Below, piece by piece: positions 7,608-16,320 of a DNA stretch of 26,097 nucleotides (the first letter of the stretch is position 1; each line of letters begins with the position of its first letter). The DNA comes from JABCPE02 sp963517805 (lineage in GTDB: Bacteria > Bacteroidota > Bacteroidia > Flavobacteriales > Weeksellaceae): NCBI GenBank assembly GCA_963517805.1, contig CAUQHD010000003.1:1-26097 (forward strand). The letters run 5' to 3'. The position numbers and the translations under genes were made by a program. Under the pieces are notes generated by a model. It was not told the origin of the DNA. It was given only the letters and a program-made list of their open reading frames with translations, and did not search any database.

Positions 7608-8693
7608 ATGAGTCAAAAAATTTCGGTAATGTTCATTCTGCCCAACCTGAAAATGGGCGGGGCAGAACGGATAATTACCACGATATGTAATCATCTGCCG
7701 AGAGAAGAATTCCAGCCGAGTCTTCTTTTATTCGAAAAGGTGGGTGAGTATCTGGATTTCTTGAAGGAAGATGTAGAAATTATAGAAGCGAATACCAAAA
7801 GTATTCGTTCTTCTTTGCTGCCTATTTTAAAAACGATAAGACAGCGAAAACCAGATATTGTTTTCTGTGGCTGGGGCGAGATTTCGGCATTCGTTTCTCC
7901 GTTTATTCCGTTTTTTAGTAAAACCAAATTCATTTCGCGCGAGACCAATGTGGTTTCAAAGCATGTTACACGAAAGGAAATCCGATTTTTTTACCGATTT
8001 TATAATAATTTTCATCAAATCATTACCCAAAGTGATGATATGACGAATGACTTGATTGAGAATTTCAAGATTAAAAAAGAGAAAATATTTAAAATCAATA
8101 ACCCTGTTGATTTTGATTTTATCAATGAAAAACTGATGATTTCGGAAAAGCCAGAAGGGTTTGATACGGAGTTTAAAAATGTGCTGGCGATAGGAAATCT
8201 TTCCTCACGAAAGGGTTTTGATAATCTTTTGAAAGTTTTCTCTTTTCTGAAAGATGAAAAAATAAAGCTCCATATTTTGGGCGATGGGGCGGATAGGGAA
8301 CTTCTTCACCAAATGAAACAGGATATGCAGTTGGAAAATGTAATTTTCCACGGACAGCAGAAAAATCCGTATCAATACCTGAAATTTTCGGATTTATTTA
8401 TACTTTCTTCGCGCTATGAAGGTTTCCCAAATGTCCTTTTGGAAGCGGGTGCCTGCGGTGTGTATGCGCTGGCGAATGACTGCCCAGGGGGAATCAGGGA
8501 GATAGTAGAAGAGGGAATCAATGGGGAAATTTCGGATATCAATGAGCATCAGCAGTTTGCAGAGAAGATAAAAGAAATCCTTTCCACTCAAAAAACGGAA
8601 AAAAATCTTATCATTAATTCTATCAAAAGCCGATTTTCAAAGGAAATAATTTTAGATAAATACGAGGAAATATTACTGAAAATTAGGAATTAA
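7608..8693 (+). CDS. Glycosyltransferase family 4 (GT-B fold)
   Basis: A retaining glycosyltransferase of the cytosolic face of the membrane, likely building a surface polysaccharide or glycolipid; donor and acceptor are unknown. The 361 residues show the N-terminal Rossmann domain with the loop NLKMGGAERI (about 13-22), a hinge, and the C-terminal Rossmann domain with NLSSRKGFDNLL and the E-x7-E signature in SRYEGFPNVLLEAGACG. It starts 3 bp after the toxin stop. No other polysaccharide genes lie nearby, so this is an isolated glycosyltransferase rather than part of an obvious cluster. Confidence 0.9.
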   Translation: MSQKISVMFILPNLKMGGAERIITTICNHLPREEFQPSLLLFEKVGEYLDFLKEDVEIIEANTKSIRSSLLPILKTIRQRKPDIVFCGWGEISAFVSPFIPFFSKTKFISRETNVVSKHVTRKEIRFFYRFYNNFHQIITQSDDMTNDLIENFKIKKEKIFKINNPVDFDFINEKLMISEKPEGFDTEFKNVLAIGNLSSRKGFDNLLKVFSFLKDEKIKLHILGDGADRELLHQMKQDMQLENVIFHGQQKNPYQYLKFSDLFILSSRYEGFPNVLLEAGACGVYALANDCPGGIREIVEEGINGEISDINEHQQFAEKIKEILSTQKTEKNLIINSIKSRFSKEIILDKYEEILLKIRN

Positions 8694-8743
8694 AAAAATA
8701 TTTGTATAATTGTAAAGAAATTAGTTAAAAATTGAATAGAATT

Positions 8744-9613
8744 ATGATTAAGAGAATTTTTGGAATAACTGCTTTGGTGGTTTTTTCAGGATTTGCTACA
8801 GCTCAAGAGCAGGCTGTAGATAGTGTAAAAGTAGCAGAAGTGGCAGCTCATGATGATGAGGAAGGAAAACCTCTGAAACTGCACCATGCAGAGCCTTTGT
8901 ATATTGACCTGATGAGAGACCTCGGAGCGAGAAAAGGCGAAAGAGAATGGAATGTAGCTATGGGGGTTACAGAAAATAATGGTTACTATGAGCTTTATCC
9001 ATTAGTAGAATATGAGTGGGCGGTGGCTGATAGGCTTAGTTTGGAGGTAGAAGTGCCTTTTAATATTTATACTTCTGCTGAAAAACTTCCACATAAATCA
9101 CCAGGGACAGGTGTTGCAGGTGTCAAAACCTCTATCCAATATACTTTCTTGGTGAATAAAAAAGCCTATACTTCCATGGCGATAGGTTACCTCAATGAAA
9201 TAGAGCTGAACTCTTTCAGAAACTATGGAAATGGGAAATTTTTCACAGGGAATGTTTATAATCCGTTCTTTGTAGTAGCAAAGGGATGGGGTAAAACTCA
9301 CAGCATCAGTACAATGGTGTATGCAGGTCCTGTTTTCACGCATCATTTTGGAAGCAATCATGTGGATACAGACTGGCAGATTAACTCGAGTATTCATTAT
9401 CTAATTCCAAATTCTAGAAACTTTGTTGGTTTGGAGGTGAATAAGAGCATTACTAAAGAGAGATTTAATATGGTACTTAGACCGCAGATTAGAGTAGCTC
9501 TAAATGATAACACTATTCTTGGTTTGGTGGTTGGAGTTCCTACTAACAGACAATACGAGGGGTATAGTGGTTTCATCAGACTTGTTTATGAACCGCCTCA
9601 TAAAAAACACTAA
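8744..9613 (+). CDS. Secreted, probably outer-membrane beta-barrel protein of unknown function
   Basis: From ATG 8744 the protein has 289 residues with a signal peptide (MIKRIFGITALVVFSGFATAQ). A TTG 12 bases upstream is in frame but adds nothing useful. After a short acidic linker comes HAEPLYIDLMRDLGARKGE, a segment I recall as a conserved block in Bacteroidota proteins of unknown function. The rest is a series of alternating amphipathic strands with many aromatics, ending in an aromatic-rich strand (SGFIRLVYEPP), consistent with a small outer-membrane barrel. It stands alone between the glycosyltransferase gene and a strong terminator. No function can be given. Confidence 0.72.
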   Translation: MIKRIFGITALVVFSGFATAQEQAVDSVKVAEVAAHDDEEGKPLKLHHAEPLYIDLMRDLGARKGEREWNVAMGVTENNGYYELYPLVEYEWAVADRLSLEVEVPFNIYTSAEKLPHKSPGTGVAGVKTSIQYTFLVNKKAYTSMAIGYLNEIELNSFRNYGNGKFFTGNVYNPFFVVAKGWGKTHSISTMVYAGPVFTHHFGSNHVDTDWQINSSIHYLIPNSRNFVGLEVNKSITKERFNMVLRPQIRVALNDNTILGLVVGVPTNRQYEGYSGFIRLVYEPPHKKH

Positions 9614-9622
9614 TAAAATAAG

Positions 9623-9655
9623 AATCCTGCTTTTGGGCAGGATTTTTTATTTTTA
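9623..9655 (+). terminator. Rho-independent terminator
   Basis: AATCCTGC (9623-9630) and GCAGGATT (9637-9644) form a perfect 8-bp stem with a 6-nt loop, followed by a long T-run broken by one A. It separates the gene at 8744-9613 from the TonB-receptor operon. Confidence 0.92.
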
Positions 9656-9673
9656 AATTATAAAAAAATAATA

Positions 9674-9681
9674 TACCTTTG
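9674..9681 (+). promoter_or_regulatory. Promoter -7 box of the TonB-receptor operon
   Basis: TACCTTTG exactly matches the Bacteroidota -7 element, with start of transcription expected near 9688. The -33 region is only T-rich, without TTG, which would fit a promoter that depends on regulation. A perfect palindrome lies 10 bp downstream. Confidence 0.65.
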
Positions 9682-9690
9682 CTGAAAATA

Positions 9691-9705
9691 ATTCTTATTA
9701 AGAAT
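9691..9705 (+). promoter_or_regulatory. Palindromic operator candidate (7-1-7)
   Basis: ATTCTTA-T-TAAGAAT is a perfect inverted repeat of two 7-mers around one base. It lies at the expected transcription start of the TonB-receptor operon, where a bound protein would block transcription. The 7-1-7 spacing is that of Fur-family boxes (Fur, Zur, PerR), but the base sequence is not the enterobacterial Fur consensus. Palindromes this long can arise by chance in AT-rich DNA. Confidence 0.45.
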
Positions 9706-9736
9706 AAATCTAAATAGCGGGATTAAATTTTATGAA

Positions 9737-12499
9737 ATGAAAAATACATTTTTCTTTTTATTAATACTTTTATTTTCAGCTTGTTTGACAGATGGTCATG
9801 CAAAAGCTAATGTGAGTGTTTTTTATGATTTAAAGCAAAATAGAGATATAAGTGGAAAAATAATAGATAAAAAATCTAAGAAATCTATAAACAAAGTAAA
9901 AGTTAAGATAAAAGAACTGGGGATAGAGACTTATACGAATATCAATGGAGAATTTATTTTTCTGAATATTCCACCTAAAAAATTGACTTTGGTGATAGAA
10001 CACGCTGAATATCAGTCCTTGGAACTTCAGTTTGATAAAGCAGAAAATATTCTCGGAGAAATAGAACTTACTCCTAATGTATTGGAAATAAAGGAAGTAT
10101 TGATTGTAGGAGTGAAAGGGAATAAGGAAGGAGCAACATCTACTATTATAAACCGTAAAGCAATAGAACATCTGCAAGCGTCTAGTTTACAGGAAGTTTT
10201 GCAGTTTTCACCAGGAAATTTAGTAACCAATCCTAATTTTACAAATACCAATCAGGCTAATATCCGCCAGTATAATTCCGATAATTTAGGTTCGCTTGGT
10301 ACATCTTTGGTTATCAATGGATTAACTATATCTAATAATGCTAATTTACAAGCGATAAATACAGCAACTTCTGGCACAGGAGCTTCGTTTTCTACATCAA
10401 GTGGGGGAGGAGCAGATATGAGAATGATAACAGCGGATAATATTGAGTCTGTGGAAGTTATTAGAGGAGTGCCTTCTGTGGAATATGGGGATTTGAACTC
10501 GGGAGCAGTAATTGTAAAAACGAAAGCGATAAGAGATCCTTTGCAGATAAAAGCCAGATTTAATCCTGTTTTGACTCAGTTTTGGACAGGAAAAGGCTTT
10601 GATATAGGGGAAAATAGAGGAACTCTGTATGTTGATTTGGATTATACGAAAAGTAATGATAATGAGACGAATAAGTATCGTAAATATCAGAGAGCAACAG
10701 GAACAATCCAATATACCAATAGATTTGGGAAGGACAAAAAATGGCATAATAACTCCACGCTTTCTTTTGGCTATGCTAGAGACCTTTATGATATGGATCC
10801 AGATTTTGTGGAGGATTCACTTAAAACAAACTCTACAGATAAATATTTGAGATTTATTAGTAACAATACCATCAATTTTAATAAGAAATTTTCGCGAAAC
10901 CTAAAATATACAATAGGAGTAAGTTATAATCTTCAAAAGGGCTATCAACAGCAATATTACACAGCAGACATTACTACAGAATCTTATGCTTTGCAAAATA
11001 GTACTAATGAAGTACCTTATCTGCCCTCATCTTACATGAGTAAAATGTGGGTAGATGGTAAACCATTGAATTTGAGTGCGAAAGTGGGTAATCAATTTTA
11101 TTTTTTAACAGGAGTATTTAATCATAATATTATTGCTGGACTAGAATGGAAAATGGATGCCAACTACGGTGATGGAAAAACATTTACAAGACCGATAAGG
11201 AATACTTCTGGAGCGGCTTATAGAGCAAGAGCGTATAAAGACATACCTGCATTACATCAGACTAGTGCATATATCCAAGACCGAGCAACAGGGAGTTTTG
11301 GGAATTATGAATTGGATGTAGTAGCTGGGATTCGTTTTGATGCTGTGCAGCCTTTTACTAAGGATTATTCTCTAAATACTCTTTCTCCAAGGATAAATTT
11401 TGCACTGAAAACACCACATAGATTTACGATTAGGGGAGCTTATGGTATTACCTCTAAGGCACCTACATTGCTTTATCTGTATCCAGAAAATGCTTATTTC
11501 GATTTTTATAGTCTTAATTATTATGCATCAAATCCCGCAGAACGATTGGCTCTTATTTCTACTCGAGTATATAATTCCCAAAATGTGAATTTAAAATTAG
11601 CTAAAACCCAAAAATATGAACTTGGGATCGATTTTTCTTTGGATAAAGAAAATAAGAAAAAACTCTATATAACAGCTTATCATGAGAGAACTAAAAATGG
11701 ATACAGCATGTCCACGACATTGGAATCTGTCAGGTTTGCTAATTATCCTGCTTATACAGTTGCCAGCCAAACACCTGGGCAGAAACCTACTTTAAGTAGT
11801 GTAGTGAACAATAAGACAAATATGGTGTCTTATTATGCTCCATCTAACAACATAGACAGGATAAATAAAGGAATAGAATTTGAGCTGGATTTCGGTAAGA
11901 TAAGGGTTATTAATACTTCTTTTAATCTGAATGGAGCTTATGTTAATACAAAATCAGTAACCAACAGCCCATATATTTTACAGCAAAATATCGGAGGAAG
12001 GCCAACTACTCGTGTAGGCGTTTTCGCAGCAGGGAGAGGAACAGAGGAAGAGAGATTTGTAACTACGCTCAGGGCTATACATCATATTCCAGAGTTGAGA
12101 TTTATCATCACTCTTTCAGCCCAGACTACATGGCTTGACCAAAACAAATATATAGGTTATGGCCCTCGTCCAATAGGCTATATTCCGTATAATACGACAG
12201 GAAGCAGCCCACACATTGTCTATCTTACGGAACATCAGAGACAGGCAGTAGACCCAATAAATGATGCGGATATTTATCTTAATATCAATGAAGCAACTTA
12301 TGTTAAAGAAAAATGGAAGCCACTATGGTTATTTAATATAAAACTAACTAAAGAATTTAGAAATGGAATAAATTTCTCTTTTTTTGCTAATAATTTTATA
12401 AACAATAGGCCTCTGGAAGCTGGAACGAGGTATCCTTCCATCTATGAAAAGAGAAACATAGCTTTCTTTTTTGGCTCAGAAATATCAATTAAATTATAA
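9737..12499 (+). CDS. TonB-dependent outer-membrane receptor with carboxypeptidase-like domain
   Basis: A TonB-gated outer-membrane importer; its substrate is not evident. The 920 residues comprise a signal sequence (hydrophobic to about residue 21, with a Cys at 16), a carboxypeptidase-regulatory-like beta-sandwich (about 36-100; ISGKIIDKKSKKSINKVKV, then NINGEFIFLNIPP), a plug domain (about 115-260; IESVEVIRGVPSVEYGDLNSGAVIV is its C-terminal end), and a long 22-strand barrel finishing in the aromatic-ended strand FFFGSEISIKL. The plug is rich in Asn/Ser/Gly. An upstream ATG (9732) opens only a two-codon frame that overlaps this start. It is the first of four closely spaced genes (gaps 21, 24 and 5 bp), and no SusD-type partner is present. 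Confidence 0.93.
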   Translation: MKNTFFFLLILLFSACLTDGHAKANVSVFYDLKQNRDISGKIIDKKSKKSINKVKVKIKELGIETYTNINGEFIFLNIPPKKLTLVIEHAEYQSLELQFDKAENILGEIELTPNVLEIKEVLIVGVKGNKEGATSTIINRKAIEHLQASSLQEVLQFSPGNLVTNPNFTNTNQANIRQYNSDNLGSLGTSLVINGLTISNNANLQAINTATSGTGASFSTSSGGGADMRMITADNIESVEVIRGVPSVEYGDLNSGAVIVKTKAIRDPLQIKARFNPVLTQFWTGKGFDIGENRGTLYVDLDYTKSNDNETNKYRKYQRATGTIQYTNRFGKDKKWHNNSTLSFGYARDLYDMDPDFVEDSLKTNSTDKYLRFISNNTINFNKKFSRNLKYTIGVSYNLQKGYQQQYYTADITTESYALQNSTNEVPYLPSSYMSKMWVDGKPLNLSAKVGNQFYFLTGVFNHNIIAGLEWKMDANYGDGKTFTRPIRNTSGAAYRARAYKDIPALHQTSAYIQDRATGSFGNYELDVVAGIRFDAVQPFTKDYSLNTLSPRINFALKTPHRFTIRGAYGITSKAPTLLYLYPENAYFDFYSLNYYASNPAERLALISTRVYNSQNVNLKLAKTQKYELGIDFSLDKENKKKLYITAYHERTKNGYSMSTTLESVRFANYPAYTVASQTPGQKPTLSSVVNNKTNMVSYYAPSNNIDRINKGIEFELDFGKIRVINTSFNLNGAYVNTKSVTNSPYILQQNIGGRPTTRVGVFAAGRGTEEERFVTTLRAIHHIPELRFIITLSAQTTWLDQNKYIGYGPRPIGYIPYNTTGSSPHIVYLTEHQRQAVDPINDADIYLNINEATYVKEKWKPLWLFNIKLTKEFRNGINFSFFANNFINNRPLEAGTRYPSIYEKRNIAFFFGSEISIKL

Positions 12500-12520
12500 T
12501 CAATTCAAAATTTTTATATT

Positions 12521-13729
12521 ATGAAAAATAAATTTTTATTTATCTTGTCTTTGTTTACAGTGTTAATCTTTAACTCTTGTAGAAATGAGAGTGACAATTT
12601 CGGTTCTACAACCTACAACTATGAATTTAGGATTGTTTATCCCAGCACATATAGCACTACTAATGCAGAAAATGCGATAATAGTGATGAAAAATCTCTCT
12701 ACTAATGAGGAAATAAGACAAACGACTAATGGAGAAGGTTTGGCTAAGTTCATTCTTGCTCCTGGAAATTATTCAGTTTCAGTAACTAAAAATCTTACAG
12801 CTTCCGAATCAGAAGCTTTAGCAGGAATAGCACAAGAAGCATATTTGCATGCAAGTGTGAGCCAGCTTCAGATAACTTCTAATGGAAATCAGACTATTCA
12901 GTTGGGAGGAAGCCCTGTTGGAAACTGGGTTATCAAAGAATATTACTATTCAGGGGCGAGAGGGACACATTATTTTTATGATATGTTTATAGAAATTTAT
13001 AATAATTCTTCTGAGACATTATATGCAGATGGTCTATTGTTAGGGACAACTAAGTCCAATTCACCTGCTAGTGGACCTAATGGTTTCATAGCACAGGGAT
13101 TAGAAGATGTATATTTGGCTACAGTTATTAAAATCCCTGGAAGTGGTAGAGAACATCCTATAAGACCTGGAGAATCTATAGTAATAGCAGCGGATGGCAT
13201 CAACCATAAAACAGATCCTAACGGAAACCCTAAATCTCCGGTAAATTTAGGAAAAGGAATAGCGGACTTTGAGGTTTATTACTACATCAATCCTACAACT
13301 CCAGATACAGATAATCCTGAGGTTCCTAATATGGATATAGTCTATATTACGGAGTCTATGAGAAGAATGTTTGATTATACACCAGGGGTTATGGGAACAG
13401 GATTGGTAATTTTTCGAAGTGAAAATCCTTCTCAGCTGGAAACCTTTGTGGAACCTAATTCTACTTCATCTAGCAAATATGCTAAAGTTCCAAAGGCTGA
13501 TATTATAGATGGACTGGATGCTGTACCTAACTCAACAACGACTGTTGATAAAAAACGACTTCCTGTGAATGTAGATGCAGGAATGAACACCGTGGGAAGA
13601 GCCTATACAGGAACATCTTTGAGAAGAAAAGTGAAACAAACCATCAATGGGCGCAGGGTGCTGCAAGATACCAATAATTCTACTAATGATTTTGAGGTAA
13701 ATAATACACCCACACCAAAATCTTGGTAA
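12521..13729 (+). CDS. DUF4876-like surface lipoprotein
   Basis: A 402-residue lipoprotein with a type II signal ending in the lipobox FNSC (Cys 20). An N-terminal immunoglobulin/transthyretin-like domain (about 30-120; contains ATNGEGLAK-like turns and ends LAPGNYSVSV) is followed by a domain resembling the lamin-tail fold (about 135-330; WVIKEYYYSGARG, MFIEIYNNSSETLYADGL, IRPGESIVIAADGINH). That pattern is what I know as DUF4876, which occurs next to TonB receptors in Bacteroidota. Given its place directly after the receptor, it may be the surface substrate-binding partner, as SusD-like or HmuY-like proteins are in other systems; that role is inference. Confidence 0.78.
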   Translation: MKNKFLFILSLFTVLIFNSCRNESDNFGSTTYNYEFRIVYPSTYSTTNAENAIIVMKNLSTNEEIRQTTNGEGLAKFILAPGNYSVSVTKNLTASESEALAGIAQEAYLHASVSQLQITSNGNQTIQLGGSPVGNWVIKEYYYSGARGTHYFYDMFIEIYNNSSETLYADGLLLGTTKSNSPASGPNGFIAQGLEDVYLATVIKIPGSGREHPIRPGESIVIAADGINHKTDPNGNPKSPVNLGKGIADFEVYYYINPTTPDTDNPEVPNMDIVYITESMRRMFDYTPGVMGTGLVIFRSENPSQLETFVEPNSTSSSKYAKVPKADIIDGLDAVPNSTTTVDKKRLPVNVDAGMNTVGRAYTGTSLRRKVKQTINGRRVLQDTNNSTNDFEVNNTPTPKSW

Positions 13730-13753
13730 ATTCACAATATTTTTGCTTAAAAA

Positions 13754-15301
13754 ATGAAAAAACTATCATATTTAATTCCTATACTTTTTCCATTGACTGT
13801 TGAAGCTCAAGCTTATACAGATTCCTTGTGGATAGAGACGGTATCTCATCATAATACGCTTTCTTTTGACAATCCTATTTTCCTTTCAGATAGGAAGGAT
13901 TCTGTCAATATAGGTAATTCTGAAATTTCTTATTTTAAAAAAGAAAATCATTTTAGAGATGCATATTCTCCAAAAGAAATAGAAGGATTTAATATAAAAT
14001 CAGAGAGATTCGTAAGTCTAAAAAACTGGAAATTTTATGGTTTGTTCTCTTTTTCTAAACATGATGATATTGCCAGCCGATATACAGAAATGGCTGATCC
14101 ATACAGAGATAATCCCTACAAGGTGACAGATGCAGTGACCGAAGTAGATTGGAGAAAACAGCATTATTTTTTGCAGACTAAAATAGTCTCTCCGTATATT
14201 AATGAATATTTGAGAGGAGGTATAGGAATTAAATATGAAGTTTTAAATGGAGCAAGGCAGAAAGACCCTAGACCACTAGATAAAACGATAAACATAGAAC
14301 TCACACCAAGTATCATGCTGTATCTGGGTTCAAAATTTAAGTTAGGATTTAATGGATATTACAACCGCTATATGCAGGATTTCTCTATGTCCTTAGAAAA
14401 TCATAGAAATCCACAGGAAATCTACAAAATGACAGGTATAGGGGAGTATCTTTATAATGGTCCTATCATCAGTACCAGTTTATCTAGGATGTATAGAGGA
14501 AATACTTTTGGTGGTGGAGTTAGTATAGGATTGGATATCAAAAATAACCATAAATTAAGAACGATTTTTAGTTATAAAAACCATAAAGAAGATGTTACCG
14601 ATGGCGTTTCTACGCCATTTAAAGCGGGAAGATATACTTATCATAATTATGATATAAGGTTAGCCTATAGTATAGAGAGTGAAAAAATAAACCATTTTTT
14701 TGATTTATATGGTCGCTATCGATGGGTTTCTGATTATGAATTTATTCAGCGCCTTGATAACATTACCCAGCAGTATAAAGTAATTTATTTTTCCAAAAAG
14801 CACAGCCGAGAGATAAATCAGTTTTCTATCAATTATAATTTATTTATTAAAAGTAAATATAAAGAAACTAGATGGAATTTTCAGGCGGGAATAGATATTT
14901 ATGATTTGTATGACAGATATCCAAGTACACAGAGTAAGGACTGGATTTCTAATTTGTTGTCTCATGTAGGTGTGAAACGGTGGTTTTCGGTGGATAAAGG
15001 AAGTTTGTCTGTGCGTTATTCAGGGGCGTATAGAATCAATCTAAACCAAAGTTATGTATATAATAATAAGAGTTTTTCTGCTAATTTTATAGCAGAAAAA
15101 ATAGCTTATCCTAATCATTTGTATAATATGACAAATTATCTTTCCAATTTGGTTGAGGTGCAATATAATTTTAACCTTTTCAAGAAAACTAAATCACAAT
15201 TATACATTAAAACTTCGTATGAAAATATATTAGCTAATAGGGCAAGAGAAAAAAAATTGAACAATCATTATTTCGCTTTTACAATCGGATTGTATAATTA
15301 A
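13754..15301 (+). CDS. DUF6850-like outer-membrane beta-barrel protein
   Basis: A 515-residue protein with a signal peptide (MKKLSYLIPILFPLTVEAQ), a short region that resembles the start of a receptor or barrel, and then repeated amphipathic strands with Tyr/Asn/Arg-rich turns up to the last residues (HYFAFTIGLYN). The composition and the aromatic C-terminal strand point to an outer-membrane barrel. I recognise it tentatively as the DUF6850 family found beside TonB receptors and DUF4876 proteins. There is no plug domain, so it is not itself a TonB receptor. It is 24 bp from the previous gene and 5 bp from the next, clearly in the operon. Confidence 0.75.
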   Translation: MKKLSYLIPILFPLTVEAQAYTDSLWIETVSHHNTLSFDNPIFLSDRKDSVNIGNSEISYFKKENHFRDAYSPKEIEGFNIKSERFVSLKNWKFYGLFSFSKHDDIASRYTEMADPYRDNPYKVTDAVTEVDWRKQHYFLQTKIVSPYINEYLRGGIGIKYEVLNGARQKDPRPLDKTINIELTPSIMLYLGSKFKLGFNGYYNRYMQDFSMSLENHRNPQEIYKMTGIGEYLYNGPIISTSLSRMYRGNTFGGGVSIGLDIKNNHKLRTIFSYKNHKEDVTDGVSTPFKAGRYTYHNYDIRLAYSIESEKINHFFDLYGRYRWVSDYEFIQRLDNITQQYKVIYFSKKHSREINQFSINYNLFIKSKYKETRWNFQAGIDIYDLYDRYPSTQSKDWISNLLSHVGVKRWFSVDKGSLSVRYSGAYRINLNQSYVYNNKSFSANFIAEKIAYPNHLYNMTNYLSNLVEVQYNFNLFKKTKSQLYIKTSYENILANRAREKKLNNHYFAFTIGLYN

Positions 15302-15306
15302 AAATT

Positions 15307-16152
15307 ATGAAAAAATATAACAAATTATTTATACTCACAGGAGTGATGGGTGCATTTATGTTTTCTTGCAAAACACAAAAATCGGCACAAGAACCATTGA
15401 CAAATAAGGAAAAAAAATATATCAATAGAATATTAAAGTATGGTCTAGACCACGAGGCTTTATATACCATTTTAGCTGATATTAAACCCATGAGTTCTTT
15501 AAGAATTCTTTCTCTTCCAGTTGTTAATACTGATAGTATTAGTGGAAAAAAAGATGCTGTTCCTGCTGAAAAATTACGGCATTTAGATAGTTTAAAACAA
15601 ATACAAACTATATTAAATAAAATCAATATTCCTGATGTGAAATTTGTGGCCATTCCTTATAAAGCAACCAAAGAAGATAAGTTGTCCATACAGGTCAGTG
15701 CTGTTAGGCTAAGTCTGCTGAATAAAGTTTTAGAAGATAAAAAAAGTTTTTTTGGGCAGTTTGGTTTAGTTCATGGTTCTAGTCCCGAGTTGGTAGTTTC
15801 TACAATAGAAAATGCTAAAATATATGACCGCTACCGTGGGTATGGATATTTATTTGGCTATCCAGACTATGCAGTTGATTTTTTTGTAGAAGCAGCAAAG
15901 GAAACCAATAAAAACAAAAAACTATATCCGAGAAAATTCTTCCAAATTCCAGTTTTTTCTTCTAAAAATGGCTATTTTGTTTATGCGTATTCAGAAAGTT
16001 ATACACCATCTAAACAGGTTGATTCTACGCTTTATTATAAGGCTGATTTTACTTTGAAAGAATACAGAAAACTCCGCCCAAAATTCATGAATCCAGATAG
16101 TACAATGAATGCATTAGAACTGATAAATGCTTATAACAAAGGTTCAAGATAG
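15307..16152 (+). CDS. Lipoprotein of unknown function, last gene of the TonB-receptor operon
   Basis: A 281-residue protein with a type II signal (MKKYNKLFILTGVMGAFMFSC; Cys 21 as lipid anchor). The mature part is mixed alpha/beta, with an N-terminal segment NRILKYGLDHEALYTILADI followed by KPMSSLRI, and no transmembrane helix. I do not recognise the family. Its 5-bp spacing from the barrel gene places it in the uptake operon, so a periplasmic-side or surface accessory role is likely but unproven. The minus-strand small transcription unit ends against its 3' end. Confidence 0.75.
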   Translation: MKKYNKLFILTGVMGAFMFSCKTQKSAQEPLTNKEKKYINRILKYGLDHEALYTILADIKPMSSLRILSLPVVNTDSISGKKDAVPAEKLRHLDSLKQIQTILNKINIPDVKFVAIPYKATKEDKLSIQVSAVRLSLLNKVLEDKKSFFGQFGLVHGSSPELVVSTIENAKIYDRYRGYGYLFGYPDYAVDFFVEAAKETNKNKKLYPRKFFQIPVFSSKNGYFVYAYSESYTPSKQVDSTLYYKADFTLKEYRKLRPKFMNPDSTMNALELINAYNKGSR

Positions 16153-16180
16153 CTTATTTGCCTCAAATTTCATTAATTTA

Positions 16181-16215
16181 CATAAACAAAAACTGCCCGA
16201 GTAAAACCCGAGCAG
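16181..16215 (-). terminator. Rho-independent terminator of the small unit and probably of the GH25 gene
   Basis: On the minus strand CTGCTCGGG pairs with CTCGGGCAG around the loop TTTTA (16215-16193; 9 bp with two G-U pairs), then TTTTTGTTTATG. On the plus strand the same positions give two C-A/A-C mismatches, so the hairpin is built for minus-strand RNA. Confidence 0.75.
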
Positions 16216-16272
16216 CTAGTAATTAAAAAACTTATTATTATGACCATGAGCGCCCTATCAGGGCTAACAACA
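16182..16272 (-). ncRNA. Candidate small RNA / orphan leader transcript
   Basis: A compact minus-strand unit. A perfect promoter (16279-16306) predicts transcription from about 16272, and a hairpin terminator (16193-16215) with a U-tail ends it near 16182, giving about 90 nt. The 5' part contains the stem GCCCT-GATA-like pairing GCCC(TGATA)GGGC (16252-16264). No gene lies downstream on this strand; the next sequence is antisense to the lipoprotein gene. A 24-codon frame beginning at 16247 overlaps the terminator, so the unit might alternatively be a leader-peptide attenuator left without its operon. I cannot match it to a known RNA family. Confidence 0.5.
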
Positions 16273-16278
16273 CTGATG

Positions 16279-16306
16279 CAAATATATAAAAAGTTTTTAG
16301 TTACAA
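16279..16306 (-). promoter_or_regulatory. Promoter of the small minus-strand unit
   Basis: Read on the minus strand: TTG (16306-16304), 17-bp spacer, TATATTTG (16286-16279). This is a full match to the Bacteroidota promoter and lies just 15 bp after the stop codon of the GH25 gene, too late to serve any gene except the small transcript. Confidence 0.7.
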
Positions 16307-16320
16307 ACAAATTTTTTTTG

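Noticed and set aside
7608..8693. Start of a capsule or exopolysaccharide cluster
   Set aside because: Only one glycosyltransferase is present; the flanking genes are a toxin-like gene and an unrelated outer-membrane protein.
9732..9740. Two-codon upstream frame ATG-AAA-TGA overlapping the TonB-receptor start
   Set aside because: Too short to interpret; such overlaps arise easily in AT-rich leaders, and no conservation can be judged here.
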